From contig CALAZS010000043.1 in the NCBI GenBank assembly GCA_937926265.1, positions 1 to 60,994 on the forward strand: DNA of 60,994 nt, given 5' to 3'. This DNA is from an uncultured Gammaproteobacteria bacterium (GTDB lineage: Bacteria > Pseudomonadota > Gammaproteobacteria > Chromatiales > Chromatiaceae). Made by a program: the position numbers and the translations under genes. The notes beneath the pieces were generated by a model. It was not told the origin of the DNA. It saw nothing but the letters and a program-made list of their open reading frames with translations, and did not search any database. This document shows positions 16,949 to 26,122 of this stretch, in pieces (within the stretch, counting starts at the first letter, position 1; each line of letters starts with the position of its first letter).

Positions 16949-18390
16949 GACCGTTCGCCTCCTAAAGCAACTTGCTGTGTATTGAGAAGTGTCCAGTCAT
17001 AGGGACGAGGCATAAACCAGGTAGTCAACAGTACCAGTGACATTGAAACTGCCGCAGAAATAAGAGCCGCTACATAAAAGCCAATAAGAAAATAACTCGA
17101 AAGACCAACCATGGTGCCCAGCAACATCGCCAGCATAGCGCCAGTAGGGTTGGTTTTTTTCCAGAAAAGACCTGCAGCAATAGGCCATATGGTACTGGCA
17201 ACGAATGCCCCGGTAAGATACAGCAGTTCAGCTAAGGTTGTCAGACGTGGCCAGCAAAGTAACCAGGTGAGCAAACCGATAGCTAAAATAACCCATCGGG
17301 CAGCCTTGGCCAGCTGATCTTCTGTTGCCCTTGGAAAAAGGTGTCCCTTGTATATGTCAGTCAATACAAGATCCGAGGTGGCCGCCAGTAATGAATCAAG
17401 ACTTGATGCCAATGCCGAAAACACGATGATAAAAACCAGCACTGCACCTCCAACCCCGAGAAGCTCAGCGGCTACAAGTGGACCTACCATATCAGCAGCA
17501 GGTACATTGATATTCAGCGCGGGCACTGCCAAGGCCAGGAAACCGGCAACAATCGGAACCGGGGTCCAGAACAAACCTGCTATCAGGTATGCCTTAAAAC
17601 CAACTCCCTCCCGAAAAGCAAAAGCCCTGCTCCACCACACATTGGAATGAAATATTTCACCGATGCCAAACAGCAGGTTATTAAACAAAAACATTATGGC
17701 AGCTGGAAACAGCAGGTTAAGCAATTCAGGCCGCTCTTCAATGACTGCTGCATGCATGGTATCCACACCAACCTGTGTGATAGCCAACACCGCCAAAATC
17801 ACCAGGCCGGTCAAAATCAAAATGGTTTGAACAAAGTCGGTTCCGATAACTGCCCGCAGTCCTCCCAGCAAGGTATAACTGACACAAACAGCAAGGATTA
17901 CAGTCATGCCAAGATGATAATCAATACCGGTAAGCGCATTGATCAATACACCGCCAGCCATACCAAGGCTGACCAGCCAGCCAAAGGCATAGAAAAGGGA
18001 TATGCCCAGAAAAACCCGCCAGGCTAATTTTCCATAGCGCAGTCGAACAAAGTCACCGCTGGTAAAACCATGTGGCATGAGTTCCCTGATTCTTTTTGCC
18101 AGTGGCGCAAATAAAATCAGGCCGATTGACCCGAGGGAATAGCCCACCATGCCCCAGATACCCATTTGCAAAGCTAACTGTGGCGCAGCCATGGTGGTAT
18201 TACTGGTTACCCAGGTTGCCATCGCCGTCGCGGTACCCAGTGCCAGGCCGACCTTTCTGCCAGCCAGCATAAAACCTTCCAGGCCTTTTGCCTGTCTTCC
18301 CAGCCACCATCCCAGCAATATCCATAAAACGCTGAATATTGCGAGAATCAGCCAACCGGTACTTGCCTGCAGGATGGCATCATTGTTCAC
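16945..18390 (-). CDS. Sodium:solute symporter (SSS/SLC5 family)
   Basis: An integral membrane protein of 481 residues with about 13 hydrophobic spans. Family features are GFMLAGRKVG near residue 34, the substrate/Na+ region ATAMATWVTSNTTMAAPQL, SYTLLGGLRAVIGTDFVQ and ALASSLDSLLAATSDL. It imports a small solute with Na+. The substrate cannot be read from the sequence, but its place between an amidase/hydrolase pair and a carbamoyltransferase suggests an amide- or ureido-type compound. It overlaps the preceding gene by 4 bases and the following peptide gene by 4. Confidence 0.88.
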   Translation of the reverse strand: MNNDAILQASTGWLILAIFSVLWILLGWWLGRQAKGLEGFMLAGRKVGLALGTATAMATWVTSNTTMAAPQLALQMGIWGMVGYSLGSIGLILFAPLAKRIRELMPHGFTSGDFVRLRYGKLAWRVFLGISLFYAFGWLVSLGMAGGVLINALTGIDYHLGMTVILAVCVSYTLLGGLRAVIGTDFVQTILILTGLVILAVLAITQVGVDTMHAAVIEERPELLNLLFPAAIMFLFNNLLFGIGEIFHSNVWWSRAFAFREGVGFKAYLIAGLFWTPVPIVAGFLALAVPALNINVPAADMVGPLVAAELLGVGGAVLVFIIVFSALASSLDSLLAATSDLVLTDIYKGHLFPRATEDQLAKAARWVILAIGLLTWLLCWPRLTTLAELLYLTGAFVASTIWPIAAGLFWKKTNPTGAMLAMLLGTMVGLSSYFLIGFYVAALISAAVSMSLVLLTTWFMPRPYDWTLLNTQQVALGGERS

Positions 18391-19112
18391 AGGAACATAC
18401 TCTCAATTTCTTCAACAGCCTCGTCTGTAGACATGACACGGGCATAACGGTCTTTCATGGTTGTAATCGTGGCGTTTTCCAGGTCAGGCGTTACAGTTGC
18501 GACTGCATCTGAAATCAGCGTGACATGGAAACCCAGATCACAGGCATCCCGGATTGCCGTGCTGACACATTCGTTTGAATACACGCCGACAATATACAAA
18601 CCCGTTATATTCATATTACGCAGTATGTATTCAAGATTGGTGGAATTAAAAACACCCGAGGCGGTTTTATTGATAATAATTTCATCACCCATGGGGGCCA
18701 CGTCTGGAATAAATTCAGCTTCTTTTGATCCTGGTGCAGCATGAAGACCCAGTCGTTTATGGCCGGGGCCACGGTCGCGGCCGTCCTGGGTTAAAGACTG
18801 GATACGAGTGTGTATAACCTCAAGACGATGGCTTCTGAAAGCTTCCTGCAACTGGTTAACATTTGGAAATACAAGGTTGGCCAGCCGGTCAAAATAATAA
18901 TCCTGTGATTCAGGCGGCAAGCCGGAAGAAACCGCATCAGCAAATACCCCATAGCCACGGGCTGCATCCAGGTACTGCATGTCAATACAGAGTAACGCGG
19001 TATTATGTTTTTCGAGCGACTCAATCTGGCCCGGGGCATCAACAATTTTGTCCCGGTATGCCTGTTTCAGGGGATCTATGTCCAGAAAGTTTTTAACTAT
19101 CTTTTTGATCAT
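18387..19112 (-). CDS. Isochorismatase-fold cysteine hydrolase
   Basis: This 241-residue protein has the catalytic triad of the family: Asp in LLCIDMQYLD, Lys in IINKTASGVFNSTNLE and Cys in GVYSNECVSTAIRDA. Members include N-carbamoylsarcosine amidase, biuret and ureidoacrylate hydrolases and nicotinamidase. Given its neighbours, hydrolysis of an N-carbamoyl or amide bond is the best guess. The leader contains a perfect 15-base tandem repeat that duplicates the CCAGGAAAAAC ribosome site. It overlaps the symporter by 4 bases. Confidence 0.85.
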   Translation of the reverse strand: MIKKIVKNFLDIDPLKQAYRDKIVDAPGQIESLEKHNTALLCIDMQYLDAARGYGVFADAVSSGLPPESQDYYFDRLANLVFPNVNQLQEAFRSHRLEVIHTRIQSLTQDGRDRGPGHKRLGLHAAPGSKEAEFIPDVAPMGDEIIINKTASGVFNSTNLEYILRNMNITGLYIVGVYSNECVSTAIRDACDLGFHVTLISDAVATVTPDLENATITTMKDRYARVMSTDEAVEEIESMFL

Positions 19113-19114
19113 CC

Positions 19115-19144
19115 GTTTTTCCTGGTTATGTTTTTCCTGGTTAT
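19115..19144 (-). repeat. Tandem 15-mer duplicating the isochorismatase ribosome site
   Basis: GTTTTTCCTGGTTAT (plus-strand reading) occurs twice with no spacer (19115-19129 and 19130-19144). On the transcribed strand each copy contains CCAGGAAAAAC; the downstream copy is the working ribosome-binding site of the gene starting at 19112, and the upstream copy covers the stop of the amidase gene. Confidence 0.8.
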
Positions 19145-20388
19145 TTGGTACTGGCCAGCTTATACATGGTATTTAGAAGTACATTGGCACCGGCTTCGAT
19201 ATCATCCCAACTGGTCCACTCCGCTGCAGAATGACTTCTGCCATCATGGCTTGGAACAAATATCATCGCTGCATCAGTAATGTGGGCAAGCTTCTGGGTA
19301 TCATGGGCAGCTCCGCTTGGAAGCTGTTTGGTGGCCAGATCAAAAGTTTTTGCAGATTCCTCAATCAGGTTAAGAATATCCTGATTACAGGCAACCGGTT
19401 GAATCTCGCTGATTACCCTGAACTCGAACATCAGTTTTCGACGACGTGCAATACTGGAGAGCGTTAAGCGGAAAGCATCGGCAATTTCTAGTAACCTGTT
19501 TTCGTCAACGTCACGAAATTCCAGAGAAAAGCGTGCCTCGCCCGGGATTACATTGGCCGCTCCCGGTGAAAGCTCGATCCGCCCGATGGTGGCAACACTT
19601 TGAGGGCCTCCATGCTCTTCAAGCACCCGGTCTATTTCACCAGCAAACTCAGCAACACCCTGGAATGCATCCTGTCGCATATCCATCGGGGTCGTACCGG
19701 CGTGGTTGGCCACACCAAGCAAACTGATATCCCAGCGCTGCAAACCACAAATACCTTCAACAACGCCGATCGCTACCTGGTTGGCATCAAGCACTGGTCC
19801 CTGTTCTATGTGCAACTCGACAAAAGCTTTGATACTGTCCGGCGAGCGTCTGGCCGAGAGAGCATCCATGGCATCCAGGCCATGCTGTTTCATGGCATCG
19901 ACCAGTGACAGACCATCAAGGTTTTTTGCTGAGTGAATCCATTCAGGAGAGATATCGCCAGTGAGTGCCTGTGAACCAAACATGCCATTGAATGCACCCT
20001 CTTCATCACTGAAGGCAACCACTTCAACAGGGTAGGCCAAATCAGATGCATACTGTTTTAAAACACGCACTGCTTCGAGGCCACACAAGACACCCAGTGC
20101 ACCGTCCAGATGTCCGGCACCAGGTACTGTATCTATATGAGAGCCAGTCATAACACTTGGCAGACCCTGATCCCAATTGAGTCTGCCATGAATATTAGCT
20201 GCACCATCCTGGTAGAAACCCAGGCCGGCATCTTCGATTCGGGACTTCAGCCAGTTCCTGGCCTGCATGTCGGCATCTGTAAATGCCATTCGATAAAGGC
20301 CCAGATCTTCAGATCGACCAATTTTTGAAAGCGCCTTGATATCGGCCTTGAGCCTTTCAAAATCCACATGTAGATCCGGTTCACTCAA
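19141..20388 (-). CDS. N-carbamoyl-L-amino acid hydrolase / allantoate amidohydrolase family
   Basis: An M20-type metal hydrolase of 415 residues. Metal ligands are visible in GSHIDTVPGAGHLDGALG (His, Asp), FSDEEGAFNG (Glu), ELHIEQGPVL (His) and the late GAAHDTQKL (His). The family cleaves the carbamoyl group from N-carbamoyl amino acids, allantoate or related ureides, giving NH3 and CO2. It starts with ATG overlapping the FN3 protein stop by 4 bases. With the isochorismatase-fold enzyme it forms a pair often seen in ureide or hydantoin catabolism. Confidence 0.87.
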   Translation of the reverse strand: MSEPDLHVDFERLKADIKALSKIGRSEDLGLYRMAFTDADMQARNWLKSRIEDAGLGFYQDGAANIHGRLNWDQGLPSVMTGSHIDTVPGAGHLDGALGVLCGLEAVRVLKQYASDLAYPVEVVAFSDEEGAFNGMFGSQALTGDISPEWIHSAKNLDGLSLVDAMKQHGLDAMDALSARRSPDSIKAFVELHIEQGPVLDANQVAIGVVEGICGLQRWDISLLGVANHAGTTPMDMRQDAFQGVAEFAGEIDRVLEEHGGPQSVATIGRIELSPGAANVIPGEARFSLEFRDVDENRLLEIADAFRLTLSSIARRRKLMFEFRVISEIQPVACNQDILNLIEESAKTFDLATKQLPSGAAHDTQKLAHITDAAMIFVPSHDGRSHSAAEWTSWDDIEAGANVLLNTMYKLASTK

Positions 20389-20876
20389 GAATTCACTCCG
20401 GATTTTTTTGTTCGGTATCCAAAGACAATAAGCAACAGCGTACCGATGAAAACAATAGCACCGACACTAAAAAAACCGAAAGCTTTGTCTAAGGAATGAT
20501 GTGCCACGGAAACAGGTAATGGATCAGTCCATGGAGAAGATTGTTTATCATCAGGGGATTGGTTATCAGGGTTGAGAAGCCGGGCCCGGTAAAGGTAATT
20601 TCCATCCGACATTCCGGTAATAACTGTGGCAGAATCACTACCGGTATAGATTGTTGTAAAACCTGGGGACTCCTGCTTCGACTGCTGCAGCTCGATACGC
20701 TTATTTTCAGGCAAAATCCAGGAAATATTGAAGCTGCCGTCAGTACTCCCTGAAGTAGAGACTGTCAGTTTGAATGGCTCAGTCGCTACTGCCAGTGAAG
20801 ACAAAGACAGCAACAGAAAAAATATAAATTTTAATCGAGAATCCATATGACCGAGAAACAGGTAATTTAGATCCAT
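20385..20876 (-). CDS. Membrane-anchored FN3-like protein, first gene of the operon
   Basis: About 163 residues: an N-terminal signal or anchor (LKFIFFLLLSLSSLAVAT), one domain with the strand pattern of fibronectin type III (FNISWILPENKRIELQQS ... YLYRARLLN), and a C-terminal membrane span (FGFFSVGAIVFIGTLLLIVFGY) with a short basic tail. It would face the periplasm. ATG 20876 has AGG six bases upstream and is preferred; ATG 20846 is an alternative giving a more standard signal peptide. No function is recognised. Its stop overlaps the amidase start. Confidence 0.65.
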   Translation of the reverse strand: MDLNYLFLGHMDSRLKFIFFLLLSLSSLAVATEPFKLTVSTSGSTDGSFNISWILPENKRIELQQSKQESPGFTTIYTGSDSATVITGMSDGNYLYRARLLNPDNQSPDDKQSSPWTDPLPVSVAHHSLDKAFGFFSVGAIVFIGTLLLIVFGYRTKKSGVNS

Positions 20877-20898
20877 TAGCACCTAGTTAAGTAGTTAC

Positions 20899-20910
20899 TT
20901 AGTATACTAA
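20899..20910. promoter_or_regulatory. Perfect palindrome TTAGTATACTAA, candidate MarR operator and -10 region
   Basis: The 12-base perfect dyad lies between the divergent operon (start 20876) and marR (start 21001). Its centre reads TATACT on both strands, a good sigma70 -10 box in either direction. ACAGTA just beside it is echoed by TACTGT about 30 bases further on. MarR-family proteins bind such short AT-rich palindromes and commonly repress divergent promoters, so this is the likely control site. No strong -35 is visible. Confidence 0.5.
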
Positions 20911-21000
20911 ACAGTATCTGTGAATAAATCATCCTAAATACTGTAATAATTTGGTTTTTTTGATAAAAAACAATAAATTCACTCAAATCAAAAAATAACA

Positions 21001-21528
21001 ATGCGAAACAACAAACAAATTACAGAAGAAATCCTAATCGCTCTGCGGCGCGTCATCAGAGCAATCGATCAACATTCAAGAAACCTGATTCAAAGTCATG
21101 GACTCACCGGGCCACAGGCATTAATGCTTAAGGAAATTATCCGAAACGGCAGCATTACCGGCAGTGAACTAGCCAAGCGGATCAGTCTTAGCCAGGCCAC
21201 AGTAACCGATGTGGTAAAAAGACTGGAAAACCGCAATCTGCTCAAAAGAATCCGTGATGATCATGACAAGAGAAAAGTCTTACTGACCGCAACCCCGGAC
21301 GGTGAAGCCATTATTAAAAAATCAGTTCCATTGCTGCAGGAGAGTTTTGAATCAAGGCTTAATGAACTGAAAGAATGGGAACAATCCCAACTGCTATCAT
21401 CCCTGCAGCGTATTGCTGAAATGATGAATGCGGAAAACATTGATGCGGCTCCAGTGTTAACCAGTGGCGCGATAACTGCGACCGCAAAGGCCGTTGAGGA
21501 TGCTGTTGACCCGGAAACAGAAAATTAA
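21001..21528 (+). CDS. MarR-family transcriptional regulator
   Basis: This 175-residue winged-helix regulator has the MarR core: helix TGPQALMLKEIIRNGSITGS, recognition region LAKRISLSQATVTDVVKRLE and the wing RIRDDHDKRKVLLTATPDG. A 30-residue low-complexity tail (APVLTSGAITATAKAVEDAV) follows. It is transcribed away from the carbamoyl/amide operon, with a palindrome in the shared upstream region, so it is the natural candidate regulator of that operon, with a pathway metabolite as inducer (inference). Confidence 0.88.
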   Translation: MRNNKQITEEILIALRRVIRAIDQHSRNLIQSHGLTGPQALMLKEIIRNGSITGSELAKRISLSQATVTDVVKRLENRNLLKRIRDDHDKRKVLLTATPDGEAIIKKSVPLLQESFESRLNELKEWEQSQLLSSLQRIAEMMNAENIDAAPVLTSGAITATAKAVEDAVDPETEN

Positions 21529-21594
21529 CCCACTCTCCCATCTCACACAATAAGAATCGTATTCCTGAAAGATTAAAGAACTTCAGTAAGCTGG

Positions 21595-21617
21595 CGATAG
21601 TACATAAGTACTTATCG
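21595..21617. promoter_or_regulatory. Imperfect dyad CGATAGTAC..GTACTTATCG before the GGDEF/EAL gene
   Basis: The arms CGATAGTAC and GTACTTATCG surround ATAA, with one extra base in the right arm. The dyad sits 11 bases before the TTG start of the next gene and after marR. It could be an operator or a small RNA hairpin near the ribosome site. There is no T-run, so a terminator is unlikely. Confidence 0.3.
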
Positions 21618-21628
21618 AGAGATTCTTT

Positions 21629-23986
21629 TTGAAAACAATAAATACCAAATCACTGTTGGTCGCTGCTTTTTCTTTCCTTCTAATAATCATGCTGTTGCTA
21701 ATCATTATTAGTATTTATGGCATGCAATCCACCAACATTCATCTCGATAAAATAGCTCAACAAAGCTTAAGGAAAGTGCAATTAACCTCAGAAATGCTTC
21801 ATGCCGCCAGGGAACGCAGCATTCTTTTGCATCGCATGGTAATGATGGATGATCCATTCGAAAGGGATGAATTGTCACAGATCGTTGATAAAAATGGTGC
21901 CCTGTTTGCTGAATCCAGAATCAAGTTACTCGAACTCGACCTTGACGATAATGAAAAACTTATTCTCAGCAATCAAGGCAAATTAACCGGCAACGCCATC
22001 CCTCTCCAAAAAAAAGTGATAGACCAGTTACTCATTGACGATCTTCAGGCAGCAAGGCAGACACTTATGGAAAAAGCCATGCCAGCCCAGGATGAAGTTT
22101 TAAATGAATTGAGAAACCTGATTGGCTTACAAAATGATTATGCAAAAAAAGCGGTAGAAATAGCCGATAAAACCTATAAAAACAGTATTTCTTTAATGAC
22201 GGCACTTGGGGTTTTAGCCATTATTATCGGTTTCATTATTTCCCGTATATTTATCAAAAAAGTCACACTGGCAGAAAATAATTTACGGGAAGAAAAAGAA
22301 AAAGCACAAATCACTTTTAAAAGCATCGGTGATGCCGTCTTAACAACCAACTCAACCGGTAAGCTTGAATACCTGAATGATAAAGCTGAGAGCTTGTTGG
22401 GAATGACTTCCAAGCAGGTTATTAATAAGCATGTCAGTGAAGTTTTTATTGCACATGACATTGAGAACGACCGCAAAATATCAGACCTGATCATTGAATA
22501 TCTTAATGGTAACTTTGAATCGCAGATTTCCAACAATATTGACTTAACACCACAAAATAAAACCAATATCAAAATCAACTTGTCTCTTTCACCAATTCTC
22601 AACGAAAACAATATCGTTCAGGGTTTGGTCATCACGTTTTACGATGTCACAAAATCCTTTGAGCTACTAAGAAAAATTGAATACCAGGCAACCAGAGATG
22701 CACTCACAGGTCTCTTGAACCGTAGAGAGTTCGAACACAAGGTTAAACAGACATTATCACTCTATGAATCAGATACCAGTCATGCTTTTATGATTATTGA
22801 TCTGGATCGATTTAAAATTGTTAACGATTCCTGCGGTCACCAGGCAGGTGATGAACTTCTAAAACAATTAGCTTTAAGACTCAAAAGCTTGATACGCAAA
22901 AGCGATATGATCGCACGGTTGGGTGGTGATGAATTTGCAATTTTTCTGCCTAATATAGATAAAGCTCATGCGCTGAACCAGTCTGAAGAAATTTTAAAAT
23001 CCGTCAGTAGTTACAGGTTTCTGTGGCAGGACAAGACTTTCACACTGGGGGCAAGCATTGGACTGGTTATTGCCCTGCCTGAATCTTCAAGTTATGACTA
23101 CCTGTATCATTCTGCAGATACAGCTTGCTACATAGCCAAGAACGAAGGCCGCAACCGGATTCATTTACTGTCTTCGGATGATGCCGGCATTCAAAAACAA
23201 ACCGCTGATAAAAACTGGGTTGCACGTTTAAACAAGGCCATCGAAGACGATGATTTTTATCTTTACGGGCAAAGCATTATTCCGATCAGTCCTAGAGCGG
23301 AAGGAAAAAAACATGTCGAAATACTGATTCGCATGGTCGATGATGATCGCAATATCATTTCACCTATGGCTTTTATTCCAACTGCCGAGCGTTATGGTTT
23401 TATGCACAGAATTGACAAACTGGTACTGACAAAGGTTTGTAACTACATCAAGCAGACACCTTTGGAGTCAACCCTCTATGCTGTCAATCTGTCCGGACAA
23501 ACACTCAGCACTAAAACCGCCATGGACGAACTCGTAGCAATCGTCAAAAAAAGTAATATTCTAGATGGCAGACTTTGTCTTGAAATTACAGAGACCGCGG
23601 CAATTGCAAATCTGGAATTTGCTAGAGACTTTATGATATCCATGCAGGAATTAGGTTGTTATATTGCACTTGATGACTTTGGTAGTGGACTGAGCTCCTT
23701 TTCATACCTTAAAAACCTGCCATTGGACTACATAAAAATAGATGGCGTTTTTGTCAGGGAAATGCTTGAAGATAAGTCATCGTTAATTATGGTTGATGCA
23801 ATACACAGTGTAGGTAAAAAGCTTGGATTGATGACTGTGGCTGAATTTGTCGAAAACACAGAGACTATAAAGCTGTTAAAGGAAATTGGTGTCGACCTTG
23901 CGCAAGGCTATTTTTACAATGAACCGGAGCTTCATATTCCTCCTTACATCTCCGGGAAGGAAATTTATGACGCTGAAAAGCCATAA
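21629..23986 (+). CDS. Membrane-bound PAS-GGDEF-EAL cyclic-di-GMP protein
   Basis: 785 residues: a first span (LLVAAFSFLLIIMLLLIIISIYG), a periplasmic helical sensor domain (about 30-185), a second span (LMTALGVLAIIIGFIIS), a PAS domain (about 225-345), a GGDEF domain with intact RLGGDEFAIFL (diguanylate cyclase) and an EAL domain (phosphodiesterase). In the EAL domain the signature reads EIL (HVEILIRM), but the glutamate is kept, as are NLSGQTL, LEITETA, DDFGSGLSS and AEFVEN, so activity is possible. The start is TTG 21629 after GAGAG. Confidence 0.87.
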   Translation: MKTINTKSLLVAAFSFLLIIMLLLIIISIYGMQSTNIHLDKIAQQSLRKVQLTSEMLHAARERSILLHRMVMMDDPFERDELSQIVDKNGALFAESRIKLLELDLDDNEKLILSNQGKLTGNAIPLQKKVIDQLLIDDLQAARQTLMEKAMPAQDEVLNELRNLIGLQNDYAKKAVEIADKTYKNSISLMTALGVLAIIIGFIISRIFIKKVTLAENNLREEKEKAQITFKSIGDAVLTTNSTGKLEYLNDKAESLLGMTSKQVINKHVSEVFIAHDIENDRKISDLIIEYLNGNFESQISNNIDLTPQNKTNIKINLSLSPILNENNIVQGLVITFYDVTKSFELLRKIEYQATRDALTGLLNRREFEHKVKQTLSLYESDTSHAFMIIDLDRFKIVNDSCGHQAGDELLKQLALRLKSLIRKSDMIARLGGDEFAIFLPNIDKAHALNQSEEILKSVSSYRFLWQDKTFTLGASIGLVIALPESSSYDYLYHSADTACYIAKNEGRNRIHLLSSDDAGIQKQTADKNWVARLNKAIEDDDFYLYGQSIIPISPRAEGKKHVEILIRMVDDDRNIISPMAFIPTAERYGFMHRIDKLVLTKVCNYIKQTPLESTLYAVNLSGQTLSTKTAMDELVAIVKKSNILDGRLCLEITETAAIANLEFARDFMISMQELGCYIALDDFGSGLSSFSYLKNLPLDYIKIDGVFVREMLEDKSSLIMVDAIHSVGKKLGLMTVAEFVENTETIKLLKEIGVDLAQGYFYNEPELHIPPYISGKEIYDAEKP

Positions 23987-23992
23987 TTCTGG

Positions 23993-25972
23993 CTAAATCA
24001 CCCTGTCATTGCCACCATCTACCGGTACACCGGAAGCAGTGGTTTTTGCAAATAACGGCCCGCACATGGCAACTGCCAGTTTGGCAACATCGAATGAACT
24101 GATTTCAGTCTTTAATATGTTCTTGGTTTTATAAGCTTCTACGGACATACCATAATGCTCTGCCCTGGCCCTGAGTACTTCATCAGTCCAGATAGCTGTG
24201 TCAAATACAGCATCAGGATGCAGCGAGTTGATTCGAATGCCATCTTTACCCCACTCCAGGGCAGCTACCCTGGCCAACTGGTTTAATGCAGCCTTGGATG
24301 CAGAATAAGCTGCAGCCCCCGGTCCAGGCGCAAGGAAATTTTTAGACCCAATAACCACTGCCCGGCCATATCGTGGCGCCAGCTTCAACAAAGGATGACA
24401 AAGACGCAGCAAACGCAGATTGGCATCAAGGTTAACTTTCATCACCTCATCCCAACGATCATCAGAAAGTTCTGCGATTGATGTGCCACCGGGAAAAATA
24501 CCGGCATTAAGTACCAGCATGTCTAAGCCACCAAAGTGTGCAACAGCTTTATCAAGACAGGCATCTACAGAATAAGCATCTGTAATATCACACAACAGGC
24601 CAAGATAGTTCTGAGACGGAAACAGACTGGTTACCGAATGGTCAAGATCCAGACCAACAACAGCAGCCCCCTCTTGCATAAAACTTTCTACGCAGGCTTT
24701 GCCGATACCTGAAGCTGCACCGGTTATCAAAACCACTTCACCCAGGAACTCTGGAGACTTACCCGGTTTTTTTAACTTGGCCTGTTCAAGTGACCAGTAC
24801 TCAACTTCAAAAATATCTTTTTCCGGTAAAGCCTGCCATTGATCAAGTAACTCAGCCCGTTGAATTATCTGCATGGTATGTTCGTAGATATCTTTGATAA
24901 TCTGGCATTCCTTTGCTGATTTACCGACTGTGACAAATCCCATTTCATGATCAAGTATCACCCTGGGGACAGTATCAAGCATGCTTACGGGTGTTCTTGA
25001 ATCGGCCGCATGACGGTTAAAGTAATCTTTGTAGGCGGATGTATAAGCTTCGATGTCGCGACCCAGCATTGGCAAACGCTTGGTACGGATAACATGATCC
25101 GGTGTTGCCGGTCCCCGCTGGCTTGTTTGGCCAACGTCTTTTTGTCGCGCAAAAGCTATAGCCTGGTCATTAAAGTTAACATTAAGTAAAAAACGGCTAT
25201 TGGCTTTTGAAGATAAATCTTTTCTTAATTCGGCAATCACATCTCGGGAAAAACCGGGTTCGTAATCCAGGGTTTCATCGGGCAAATCCCAGGCTTTGTT
25301 GGCTTTGAGGTAATCTTCAGCCTTTTGAACCAGGTGAATCATCAATTCATAAGACTCTTTAGCTGAATCTGCAAATGAAAACAGTCCATGATTCATTAAA
25401 ACCATGCCGACAGTTTTATCTGTGGCCTGTTTGCTGAAATTTTCTGCTACAAGCCTGGCAAGATCGAAGCCCGGCATAACGTAGGGAATGATGATAACCT
25501 CATCCCCAAAGACTTCATTGATTCGCTGCTCACCATCAGGTGTGTTCGTAATAGTTACGATTGCATCAGCATGCGTGTGATCTACAAATTTAAAGGGTAA
25601 AACTGCATGTAAAATCGCTTCTACTGACCCGGCTGGTGATAAAGCATTGGTCTGGTGGGTCTTCATTTCATTGACCATATCCAGATCTGACAATTCCTGG
25701 AGCGTGGCGAGTTTTTTAAGATGATCCAGCCTGATTGGAGTAAAGCCCTCAGCTTCTATTGTTGCCAGGTCCCACCCCGAACCCTTCACATATAAAATAT
25801 CTTCCTGTTCACCAAAGATATTGCTTTCAGTGATTTTTACCGAAGTATTACCACCACCGTGCAATACCAGGTCAGGATCCTGACCAAGTAACCTTGAGGT
25901 ATAAACTCTTAGTTCGAGATCATTCCGGCAGTCAGCTGCCTCTTCATCGTTCCAACGATTCTGCATTGTCAT
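23993..25972 (-). CDS. Bifunctional class II aldolase / short-chain dehydrogenase
   Basis: A 659-residue fusion. The N-terminal class II aldolase/adducin domain (about 1-390) has LVLHGGGNTSVK and the metal site VDHTHADAIV. The C-terminal SDR domain (about 405-659) has ITGAASGIGKA, LNAGIFPGG and YSASKAALN. The architecture matches the RhaD/RhaE-type fusions that oxidise and cleave deoxy-sugar or polyol phosphates. No sugar kinase, isomerase or transporter is near, so the substrate is open. An intergenic structured repeat separates it from cysS. Confidence 0.85.
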   Translation of the reverse strand: MTMQNRWNDEEAADCRNDLELRVYTSRLLGQDPDLVLHGGGNTSVKITESNIFGEQEDILYVKGSGWDLATIEAEGFTPIRLDHLKKLATLQELSDLDMVNEMKTHQTNALSPAGSVEAILHAVLPFKFVDHTHADAIVTITNTPDGEQRINEVFGDEVIIIPYVMPGFDLARLVAENFSKQATDKTVGMVLMNHGLFSFADSAKESYELMIHLVQKAEDYLKANKAWDLPDETLDYEPGFSRDVIAELRKDLSSKANSRFLLNVNFNDQAIAFARQKDVGQTSQRGPATPDHVIRTKRLPMLGRDIEAYTSAYKDYFNRHAADSRTPVSMLDTVPRVILDHEMGFVTVGKSAKECQIIKDIYEHTMQIIQRAELLDQWQALPEKDIFEVEYWSLEQAKLKKPGKSPEFLGEVVLITGAASGIGKACVESFMQEGAAVVGLDLDHSVTSLFPSQNYLGLLCDITDAYSVDACLDKAVAHFGGLDMLVLNAGIFPGGTSIAELSDDRWDEVMKVNLDANLRLLRLCHPLLKLAPRYGRAVVIGSKNFLAPGPGAAAYSASKAALNQLARVAALEWGKDGIRINSLHPDAVFDTAIWTDEVLRARAEHYGMSVEAYKTKNILKTEISSFDVAKLAVAMCGPLFAKTTASGVPVDGGNDRVI

Positions 25973-25981
25973 ACCAAGTGT

Positions 25982-26102
25982 TAAATATCTTCATCACCAA
26001 TACTTTTTTCTGAGGACGCATGAATACATCCCTGTAGCTTGACGACCTCATCCCTGAGGTCGACACCTCTGAAAAAAGATTGGCGACAAAGCTTATAAAT
26101 TA
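25982..26102 (-). repeat. Three-stem intergenic element, copy 3
   Basis: Reverse-oriented copy between cysS and the aldolase gene. The arms at 25982-26015 and 26066-26102 share (A)CTTTTTTC(T/A)GAGG next to the core and weaker pairing farther out. Hairpin 1 is GACCTC-ATCCCT-GAGGTC (6 pairs) and hairpin 2 is TAC-ATCCCT-GTA. Both loops have the CC(C)T variant rather than CCAT. Confidence 0.87.
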
Positions 26103-26122
26103 GAATCAACAAAATCAGCTGA

